Shown here in pieces: positions 55,777 to 62,503 of a stretch of 64,000 nucleotides of DNA. The translations under genes and the position numbers were made by a program. Under the pieces are notes generated by a model, which had not been told where the DNA came from, did not search any database, and saw nothing but the letters and a program-made list of their open reading frames with translations. Position 1 is the first letter of the stretch. Each line of letters starts with the position of its first letter. The stretch comes from Pseudomonas sp. KU26590 (lineage in GTDB: Bacteria; Pseudomonadota; Gammaproteobacteria; Pseudomonadales; Pseudomonadaceae): assembly GCF_026153515.1 (NCBI RefSeq), contig NZ_CP110644.1:4059501-4123500 (forward strand). The letters are read 5' to 3'.

Positions 55777-57540
55777 ATGGCCAAAAAACTACCTTCCACG
55801 GACGTCGTGGTAGTCGGGCTCGGCTGGGCCGGATCCATCATTGCCAATGAACTGGCGGATGAAAATCTGAAAATCATCGGCTTCGAACGCGGCCCATGGC
55901 GCGATACCGCGGCTGACTTCAACGTGGCCTCGGCTGCGGACGAGTTGCGCTACAGCCGCCGTCAGGACTTGATGGCAAGAACCCGGCAAAACACCACGAC
56001 TATTCGTAACAGCGTCACCGAGACAGCGCTACCCATGCGCAGCTGGGGCTCGTTTCACCCGGGCAACGGCACCGGCGGCGCAGGTAATCACTGGGCCGGT
56101 ATCACCTTCCGCTTCCAGCCCCATGAGTTCCGGCTGCACAGTCACCTGACCGAGCGTTACGGCAAAGAGCTGTCGCCTGAATTGACCCTGCAGGACTGGG
56201 GCACCGACTGGGATGAAATGGAGCCGTTCTACACCAAGTTCGACCGCCTGGCGGGGATCTCCGGCAAGGCCGGCAACATCAAGGGCGTGATTCAGGAAGG
56301 CGGCAACACCTTCGAAGGCGCGCGCTCCGAGGAATACCCGAACCCGCCGACGCAACAGACCTACGCGCCGACGCTGTTCGCCGAGGCCGCCAAGAATCTC
56401 GGTTACAAACCGTTCCCGGTGCCGTCGGCGCTGCAATCGCGCGCTTACGTCAACTCCCTCGGCGTGGCGATGGGTGCCTGCACCTTCTGTGGTTTCTGCA
56501 CCAACTACGGCTGCGCCAACTACTCCAAGGCCAGCGCCATCACCACGGTGTTGCCGGTGCTGGTGCGCAAGCCGAACTTCACCGCGATGACCAACTGCGA
56601 AGTGTTGCGCGTGACCATGGACAGCAGCGGCAAACGCGCCACCGGCATCGTCTACATGGATTCCAACGGCGAAGAGTGGGAACAGCCCGCCGAACTGGTG
56701 GTGATCAGCGCGTTCATCTTCGAAAACGTGCGCCTGATGCTGTTGTCCGGCGTCGGCCAGCCGTACGACCCGGTGACCAACACCGGCACCACGGGCCGCA
56801 ATTACGCCTACCAGACCGCCAACAGCGTGCGCATGTTCTTCGATGACAAGAACTTCAACCCGTTTATCGGCGGCGGTGCCATCGGCATGGGCATCGACGA
56901 ATTCAACAACGACAACTTCGACCACTCGGGTCTCGGTTTCGTCGGCGGCGGCAGCACCCGCGTGACGCCCATCGGCGCAGCGCCCATCGACTCCCGCCCT
57001 CTCCCGCCCGGCACCCCGGCCTGGGGTTCGGAATGGAAGAAAGCCACGGTCAAGAACTACGCCAGCTCCATGTCCATCGGCTGCGAAGCGAGCAGTTACG
57101 CGACCCGCACCAACTACCTGTCGCTGGACCCGACCTACAAAGATCCGCTGGGTCGCCCGCTGCTGCGCATCACCTTCGACTTCCCGGAGAACGATCGCAA
57201 GATGGCTGCGTACGTCACCGGCAAGGTCGGTGAGATCGCCAAGAGCATGAACCCGCGGCAGATGGTGCCCAGCTCCCAGCAAGGGCACTGGAACAGCGCG
57301 CCGTATCAGTCGTCGCACATCGTCGGCGGCTTCATCATGGGTGCCGACCCGAAGAACAGTTCGGTGAACAAACACCTGCAAGTGTGGGGCGTGCCGAACC
57401 TGTTCGTGGTTGGCTCCTCCGCCTTCCCGCAAAACCCGGGCTACAACCCGACCGGTACCGTCGCGGCACTGGCCTTCAAAGCGGCGGATGCCATCCGCAC
57501 CCGCTACCTCAAGCGTCCAGGGGAGATGATCAGCGTATGA
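55777..57540 (+). CDS. GMC oxidoreductase, catalytic FAD subunit of a periplasmic dehydrogenase
   Basis: 587 residues. FAD-binding GLGWAGSIIANELADE at about 13-28 and GMC C-terminal HIVGGFIMG ... NPGYNPTGTVAALA. A Cys cluster ACTFCGFCTNYGC near residue 235 matches the Fe-S site described for FAD-dependent glucose/gluconate dehydrogenases. No signal peptide of its own, as expected for co-export with the Tat subunit. Substrate (gluconate, 2-ketogluconate or another sugar acid/alcohol) cannot be decided. Confidence 0.92.
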   Translation: MAKKLPSTDVVVVGLGWAGSIIANELADENLKIIGFERGPWRDTAADFNVASAADELRYSRRQDLMARTRQNTTTIRNSVTETALPMRSWGSFHPGNGTGGAGNHWAGITFRFQPHEFRLHSHLTERYGKELSPELTLQDWGTDWDEMEPFYTKFDRLAGISGKAGNIKGVIQEGGNTFEGARSEEYPNPPTQQTYAPTLFAEAAKNLGYKPFPVPSALQSRAYVNSLGVAMGACTFCGFCTNYGCANYSKASAITTVLPVLVRKPNFTAMTNCEVLRVTMDSSGKRATGIVYMDSNGEEWEQPAELVVISAFIFENVRLMLLSGVGQPYDPVTNTGTTGRNYAYQTANSVRMFFDDKNFNPFIGGGAIGMGIDEFNNDNFDHSGLGFVGGGSTRVTPIGAAPIDSRPLPPGTPAWGSEWKKATVKNYASSMSIGCEASSYATRTNYLSLDPTYKDPLGRPLLRITFDFPENDRKMAAYVTGKVGEIAKSMNPRQMVPSSQQGHWNSAPYQSSHIVGGFIMGADPKNSSVNKHLQVWGVPNLFVVGSSAFPQNPGYNPTGTVAALAFKAADAIRTRYLKRPGEMISV

Positions 57541-58763
57541 AGACTCTTCTGACGGTCTGCGCAGGCGTTATCGGCCTGTCTGTTTCCCTGGCTCATGGCG
57601 CAACTGGCGCCGATTCGTACAACATCGTGGAAAAGGGCCGCTACCTGACCACTCTGGGCGACTGCACGGCGTGCCACACGATACCGGGCAAGCCGCTGTT
57701 TTCCGGCGGCGTGATTCTTGATACCCCGTTCGGCAAGCTGGCAGGCGCGAACATCACTCCGGACCTGGCGACCGGCATCGGCCGCTGGAGCTTCGACGAC
57801 TTCCAGAACGCCATGTCCAAGGGCCACGGCCTGGACGGCAAGCGTTTGTACGGCGCCATGCCGTTCACCGCGTACACCAAGGTGCTGCGTGAGGACAACC
57901 TGGCGATCTTCGCGTACCTGAAGACGGTCGATCCGGTGGAGAACAAGGTTGAAACCAACCAGCTGCCCTTCCCCTTCAACGTGCGCACCAGCCTGATCGG
58001 CTGGAACCTGATCAACTTCAAGGAAGGCGAGTTCAAGGCCGATCCGCAGAAGTCCGAGCAGTGGAACCGCGGCGCGTATCTGGTGGAAGGTCTGGGTCAC
58101 TGCGGCACGTGCCACACACCGAAGAACCTGATTGGCGGTGACAAGAACGATCAGTTCCTCACTGGCGCCAATCTGCAGAATTGGGTGGCGCCGAACATCA
58201 CCTCCACTGGCCACGATGGCATTGGCGCGTGGAGCGAGGCGGACATCGTCAAGTACCTGAAGACCGGCGCGAACCGTTTCGACATCGCGTCCGGGCCGAT
58301 GGCCGAGGAAGTCGAGCATTCTTCGCAGCACTGGAAGGATGAGGATTTACTGGCGGTGGCGGTGTACTTGAAGGATGGCGCCAAGCCGGTCGAGGCAGCC
58401 AAGCCAGTCGCTGCGGACGATGGGGCGATGGTGGCGGGCAAGGCGATTTATGCGGATCGCTGTTCGGCGTGTCATACGCCGACGGGTGAAGGCGCGGCCA
58501 ATCTGTTCCCGAAACTGGCGATGGCGCCGTTGGTGAATAGCAATGATCCGTCGTCGCTGATTCGTGTGGTGCTGGCGGGCAGTCGGGCGGGTGCGACGGA
58601 TGCTGCGCCGACGGCTCCGGCGATGCCGGCGTTTGGCTGGAATCTGTCGGATGAGAATGTCGCGGATGTGCTGACGTATGTGCGTAATACGTGGGGCAAT
58701 GCGGCGCCGGCGGTCTCGGCTTCGGATGTGAAGGATGTACGTGAGGGGTTGAGGGCGAAGTAG
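57537..58763 (+). CDS. Tri-haem cytochrome c subunit of the dehydrogenase
   Basis: 408 residues from ATG 57537, which overlaps the GMC stop (ATGA). Signal peptide about 1-22, then three CxxCH haem sites: CTACH (about 43), CGTCH (about 192) and CSACH (about 318). It passes electrons from the flavin subunit to quinone or a terminal oxidase, at the outer face of the inner membrane. Confidence 0.94.
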   Translation: MKTLLTVCAGVIGLSVSLAHGATGADSYNIVEKGRYLTTLGDCTACHTIPGKPLFSGGVILDTPFGKLAGANITPDLATGIGRWSFDDFQNAMSKGHGLDGKRLYGAMPFTAYTKVLREDNLAIFAYLKTVDPVENKVETNQLPFPFNVRTSLIGWNLINFKEGEFKADPQKSEQWNRGAYLVEGLGHCGTCHTPKNLIGGDKNDQFLTGANLQNWVAPNITSTGHDGIGAWSEADIVKYLKTGANRFDIASGPMAEEVEHSSQHWKDEDLLAVAVYLKDGAKPVEAAKPVAADDGAMVAGKAIYADRCSACHTPTGEGAANLFPKLAMAPLVNSNDPSSLIRVVLAGSRAGATDAAPTAPAMPAFGWNLSDENVADVLTYVRNTWGNAAPAVSASDVKDVREGLRAK

Positions 58764-58794
58764 GTTTTTCGTTTGCCTGACGTTGGAGATCAAG

Positions 58795-58995
58795 ATCAAG
58801 AGCGTCTGCCTAGGGGCAGACGTTTCGCCTTCGGCGAGTTACTTGGAAAAGCACCCCAAGTAACCAAGGGTGCTTGCTCTCGGTTGGGCCCCTCCTTCGT
58901 CGGGGTTCCTTCACTCCGGTCTCGCTCCGTGGGCCCTGCGTTCAGCCTGCACCCAAGTCGCGATCTGTGGTGTATGAACTTCCTGCGTATGAAGA
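58795..58995. repeat. Dispersed intergenic element, copy 2 (inverted, shortened)
   Basis: Begins with hairpin CGTCTGCCTAGGGGCAGACG 38 bp past the cytochrome stop, then TTTCGCCTTCGGCGA, GGTTGGGCCCCTC, GGGGTTCCTTCACTCCGG, and GCGTTCAGCCTGCACCCAAG. Same block order as the complement of 28575-28860 but without its central ~66-bp GC-rich block. Confidence 0.78.
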
Positions 58996-59025
58996 TCAAA
59001 AGCAGATCACGTGCAGTCCCGGTGC

Positions 59026-59267
59026 TTCCCGGCTAAAGCCGGTCCCACTGGCTGCATGCGTTGCTTTTAGTGGGACCGGCTTCAGCCGGGAAGACGCCCG
59101 CTCGGGCACCATCAATCTTGCTGCTCAACCCTCTGTGATCATTTGATGATCGTTCCCACGCTCCGCGTGGGCATGCATCCCAGGACGCTCTGCGTCCATT
59201 CCCGGCTAAAGCGGGTCCCACTGGCTGCACGCGATGCTTTTAGTGGGACCGGCTTTAGCCGGGAAGA
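59026..59267. repeat. Cluster of four REPs (GACCGGCTTTAGCCGGGAAG type)
   Basis: Units at about 59026, 59071, 59199 and 59244, in alternating orientation, forming two doublets on either side of a short stretch related to the ~115-bp dispersed repeat. Confidence 0.85.
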
Positions 59268-59326
59268 GGCCAGTCTGGGCACCGATATTTTTTGACGGCG
59301 AGCTGAATACCCCTCCCATCATTCAC

Positions 59327-59355
59327 TTGTACGATGTCTTATCACGAGGTATTAC
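59327..59355 (+). promoter_or_regulatory. Candidate sigma-70 promoter of the SMP-30 lactonase gene
   Basis: TTGTAC and TATTAC separated by 17 bp, 40 bp before the ATG; the region is conspicuously AT-rich compared with its surroundings. Confidence 0.4.
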
Positions 59356-59394
59356 TAGCGACCCGTAAAAAAATAATAGAACGGAGATCGCTAC

Positions 59395-60525
59395 ATGGAC
59401 TCATCCCTGTCCGCCATGCCCGAACACGCTGAAACCCTTGAGCGCTCAAGCGGCAACACCCGCCGCAGTTTCCTGAAAAAATCCCTCGCCGTTTCTGCCA
59501 CACTGGCCGCGGTTGGCAGCGGCGCTCTGCCCCGCCTCGGGTCTGCTGCAGAGCCCCTGAGCCAGCGCTACCCGGATCCGCTCGTTCACATTCTCGACGA
59601 CAGCTTTCTCGAACTGCGCGTCTTCAACGCCAGCGTGGAAAAACTCGCCACCGGCATGCGTTGGGCCGAGGGGCCGGTGTGGGTCGGCGACGGGCGTTAT
59701 TTGCTGGTCAGCGACATCCCCAACAACCGCATCATGCGTTGGGACGAAATCACCGACACCTTCACCGTGTACCGCGAGCATTCCAACTTCTCCAACGGCA
59801 TGTGCCGCGATCGCCAGGGCCGCCTCATCGTCTGCGAGGGCTCCACCACCACCAGCGAAGGCCGCCGCATCACCCGCACCGAATACAACGGCACCATCAC
59901 CGTGCTGGCCGACAGCTTCGACGGCAAACCCTTCAACTCCCCCAACGACATCGCCTGCAAAAGCGACGGCTCGATCTGGTTCAGCGACCCGCCCTTCCAG
60001 ACCAGCAACAACTACGAAGGCCACAAAATCACCCCGACTCAACCCCACGCTGTCTACCGCATCGACGGCGAGAGCAGGAAAGTCACCCGGGTGATCGACG
60101 ACCTGGCGGGTCCCAACGGCCTGTGCTTCTCCCCTGACGAAAAGACCCTGTACGTCGTCGAAGGCCGCGCCAAACCGAACCGCCTGATCTGGGCCATCGC
60201 GGTCAAGGACGACGGCACCCTGGGCGAACGCCGCAAACACATCGAAGGCCTGGACTACGCCGCCATCGACGGCATCAAATGCGACGAAGCCGGCAACCTG
60301 TGGTGCGGCTGGGGCGGCAACGGCGACCCGAAGGCCGACCTGGAGAAACTCGACGGCGTGCGCGTGTTCAATCCCCAGGGCAAGGCCATCGGGCACATCT
60401 CGTTGCCTGAGCGCTGCCCGAACCTGTGCTTCGGCGGACGCGAAGGGAATCGGTTGTTCATGGCGAGCAGTCACTCGATTTACTCGCTGTTTGTGAATAC
60501 GCGCGGGACTGGGTTTGCGGTGTAG
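59395..60525 (+). CDS. Tat-exported SMP-30/gluconolactonase family protein
   Basis: 376 residues from ATG 59395 (CGGAGA upstream). Twin-arginine signal NTRRSFLKKSLAVSATLAAV (about 21-40) with cleavage near GSAAEP. Six-bladed propeller features: RWAEGPVWVGDGR (metal-binding Glu), FNSPNDIACKSDGSIWFSDPPF (Asn/Asp ligands), GPNGLCFSPDEKTLYV and AAIDGIKCDEAGNLWCGW (Asp ligand). It would hydrolyse sugar lactones in the periplasm, which fits the sugar-oxidising dehydrogenase upstream: the lactone formed by oxidation is opened to the acid. Confidence 0.92.
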   Translation: MDSSLSAMPEHAETLERSSGNTRRSFLKKSLAVSATLAAVGSGALPRLGSAAEPLSQRYPDPLVHILDDSFLELRVFNASVEKLATGMRWAEGPVWVGDGRYLLVSDIPNNRIMRWDEITDTFTVYREHSNFSNGMCRDRQGRLIVCEGSTTTSEGRRITRTEYNGTITVLADSFDGKPFNSPNDIACKSDGSIWFSDPPFQTSNNYEGHKITPTQPHAVYRIDGESRKVTRVIDDLAGPNGLCFSPDEKTLYVVEGRAKPNRLIWAIAVKDDGTLGERRKHIEGLDYAAIDGIKCDEAGNLWCGWGGNGDPKADLEKLDGVRVFNPQGKAIGHISLPERCPNLCFGGREGNRLFMASSHSIYSLFVNTRGTGFAV

Positions 60526-60758
60526 GGGTATTTACTTGCTGGATCGGCGGCCGAGCGGCCGTCGACTTGGGTTGGGCTCTCGTTAAAAGGTCCGCGCCTT
60601 TAGACCGCAAAGTAGATTTCCGATGTATCCAAAACGCTGACAAAGAAAGCAAACTGATGTTTAAACGCATTAGAGAGTAATGGAGCTGCTGCTATATCTT
60701 TCAAATGGTTTGCGCCTCAAAGGGTCAAAGGGGGTCGCCCCTCTCACTTTAGGCATAG

Positions 60759-61094
60759 TCATCGGTTGATAAAGATTTCAATGTCGTCAAGAGCATCCTG
60801 AGCTCTACCAGACAAGGTCCTGTGCTTTAGTTTTTCTAGTAGGACCGGCATGACTAAAGATTTGTCGATTATTTTGTGCATGCGGGCAACATGACCTATG
60901 CATGTCAGGGCCAGTCCTCTGACGTCCTCGTCGCGATGATTCCTTATTGCTTCTATGCACTTAAGCTGAATCCATTGCGGATCATCAATGTTAAAACACA
61001 GATACATAAGTGCATCCGTAGCTACCTCCGCATCTTCCGACCGCAACATAACATCTAGCTCCTCTTGGTTATATGGGGGGGTGGTAGCGCTCAT
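60759..61094 (-). CDS. HEAT-repeat-like protein, probable immunity protein of an Rhs cassette
   Basis: 111 residues, all-helical, with HEAT-type periodicity (ATDALMYLCFNIDDPQWIQLKCIEAI, DEDVRGLALTCIGHVARMH). Its ATG overlaps the stop of the preceding orphan toxin tip (ATGA), so it is the partner of that toxin. Small HEAT-repeat proteins are a common immunity class in polymorphic toxin loci. Confidence 0.75.
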   Translation of the reverse strand: MSATTPPYNQEELDVMLRSEDAEVATDALMYLCFNIDDPQWIQLKCIEAIRNHRDEDVRGLALTCIGHVARMHKIIDKSLVMPVLLEKLKHRTLSGRAQDALDDIEIFINR

Positions 61095-61399
61095 TTTTTG
61101 ATCTTCCCTTTGCCTGTTACCATGCCAGCTTTTCTGAATGCCGATTGTTGTTCATTGTGCAAATCGCACCAGCAACGTACGTGCCCATGAAATTCTTCGT
61201 CTCCATTTGGGTAAGTTTCGGTCCTATCCAGCACGACAAACTCCTTATTCTCTACATCTACCCCGACTCGTCTATGGGATGTTTCTTTAACTTGAACTGA
61301 GTTATTCAGCGCTACTTGGCCGTTAGATTTAAAGGGGTCCGTCCCCTTTAACCCTTTAACCCTGCGAGATTTTCTGCCCCCGAACGCAGCATAGGTCTG
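61091..61399 (-). pseudogene. Orphan Rhs C-terminal toxin tip without start codon
   Basis: On the minus strand a frame opens after the SUKH-3 stop and runs 102 codons to TGA 61093-61091. It has no ATG near its beginning. The sense part starts around TDPFKSNGQVALNNSVQVK and contains HRRVGVDVENKEFVVLD and EEFHGHVRCWCDLHNEQQ. This resembles the polymorphic toxin type 17 (Ntox17-like) family, a recollection from pattern only. It is the 3' fragment of a former rhs gene, displaced by newer cassettes, and is followed by its immunity gene with an ATGA overlap. Confidence 0.68.
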
Positions 61400-61900
61400 T
61401 CATAGGGTGCCGGTAAAAAAGATCGGTATTGCGCCTGGCGTTGCGAGTTGCGCCTGCTCACCCGTCTTACGCCCAAATATCAAGTTCTCCATGGCTTGAA
61501 CAAAGCCCAGTCCCTGTATCCAAAGCCCGTCGTGGATGAGGCTCAAGAGGTAGCAGCAACCCTTTTCGTCGATCAACAGCGCGCCGTGGCCGTGATGGAC
61601 TTCGGCGATGCTCACCAAGGTGGTGCCTAGGCGTTGCTCCCACTCAAGGAAATCTTCGCTTTCATGCAGATGTTCAAATGTGCCAAAGGCGACATCGCTG
61701 GTAGCACACTCCTCTCCTGCGCCGCAGATGCCCACTTGCACCCCGGCAAGCTGTTTAAGTAGAGCAGCGGCAGGATGGTCGTGTGGAACGTAACGCGGTA
61801 GTGGCACGGTGGAAGTGCTGGGCCAGCCTGCTGCAAGAAAAAGTGGGCTCAGGCTTTCAGGGAGTTCGATCAGCGGGGGTACGTTTAGTGTGTCGGTCAC
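61400..61900 (-). CDS. SUKH-3-like immunity protein
   Basis: 166 residues from GTG 61900. Pattern AGWPSTSTVPL ... HPAAALLKQLAGVQVG ... GHGALLIDEKGCCYLL ... AMENLIFGRK fits the SUKH-3 branch of SMI1/KNR4-related immunity proteins, which neutralise nuclease tips of Rhs/CDI toxins. No matching toxin fragment is preserved directly upstream, so it is an orphan immunity gene retained in the array. Confidence 0.78.
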   Translation of the reverse strand: MTDTLNVPPLIELPESLSPLFLAAGWPSTSTVPLPRYVPHDHPAAALLKQLAGVQVGICGAGEECATSDVAFGTFEHLHESEDFLEWEQRLGTTLVSIAEVHHGHGALLIDEKGCCYLLSLIHDGLWIQGLGFVQAMENLIFGRKTGEQAQLATPGAIPIFFTGTL

Positions 61901-61932
61901 GATTTTACCAAGCTGTTAGTGGGTGCTATAGA

Positions 61933-62062
61933 GTTAAAGGGGTCTATCCCCTTAAGTCCACAAAAACGAGCGGCTTTGCGTCGTTTCTAAGTGTCGTTGA
62001 GGTTCCTCCTTGCACAAGGGCTCGCAAATGAGAGTTAAAGGGGTCCGTCCCCTTAAACTCCT
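61933..62062. repeat. TTAAAGGGGTCCGTCCCCTTAA-type palindromes between cassettes
   Basis: Palindromes of the form TTAAAGGGG-TNNNT-CCCCTTAA at about 61934-61955 and 62034-62056. Further copies lie at about 61330-61352 (inside the orphan toxin frame, where it reads KGTDPF) and, degenerate, at about 60715-60740. They mark the borders of successive toxin/immunity cassettes. Apart from them the 248-bp gap holds no gene I can support. Confidence 0.7.
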
Positions 62063-62148
62063 CTTGTATTACGCGCATATCGTAAGGTCCTTCGTCTTAC
62101 ACACTCGTCTCCGTTAAACAGATAAAGTCCCAACAGCTCCGAACTCAG

Positions 62149-62499
62149 TTACTGAGATCTAACCCATTCGGCCATCTTTTCGGTGATGTCCGCCAATGAA
62201 GTTATCCTCGCTATAATAACGAGCTCACACCCCATATCTTTGTCGCGATAAGACACTAATGAATCAGTGTCTTCATCAAGGACTATTCTGAGAATAGTGC
62301 CGGCGGCTTCATTTCGTGCGGAGAATATAGGATTACCCTCCCTGAACGGCGTGCCATTAGAAAAGGCCGTATTATAAAAAGGCACTTTAAACTTTTTTAA
62401 TTCTACGCCGTTCGCGTCACACTCAAGAAAGAACCGATCATATAGATACTGCTCCAGTTCAATATAGCACTGCTCGTCATTCAAGTACTCATCAAACAT
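62149..62499 (-). CDS. Probable immunity protein of the adjacent Rhs toxin
   Basis: 116 residues, no recognised family. Acidic N-terminus (NDEQCYIELEQYLYDRFFLECD) and a mixed alpha/beta look. It begins four bases after the rhs stop on the same strand, the standard immunity position, and is AT-rich like other cassettes here. Confidence 0.75.
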   Translation of the reverse strand: MFDEYLNDEQCYIELEQYLYDRFFLECDANGVELKKFKVPFYNTAFSNGTPFREGNPIFSARNEAAGTILRIVLDEDTDSLVSYRDKDMGCELVIIARITSLADITEKMAEWVRSQ

Positions 62500-62503
62500 T
62501 CAG

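Larger units (their letters stand above)
58764..59394. other. Repeat-filled spacer between cytochrome and lactonase genes
   Basis: Contains copy 2 of the ~285-bp dispersed element (58795-58995), four REP units (59026-59267), a fragment related to the ~115-bp dispersed repeat, and the lactonase promoter. No gene seen. Confidence 0.75.

Noticed and set aside
61944..62078. 44-codon minus-strand frame through a palindrome (contains KGTDPF)
   Set aside because: Too short and without ribosome site; the protein-like match comes from the palindrome shared with the orphan toxin frame.
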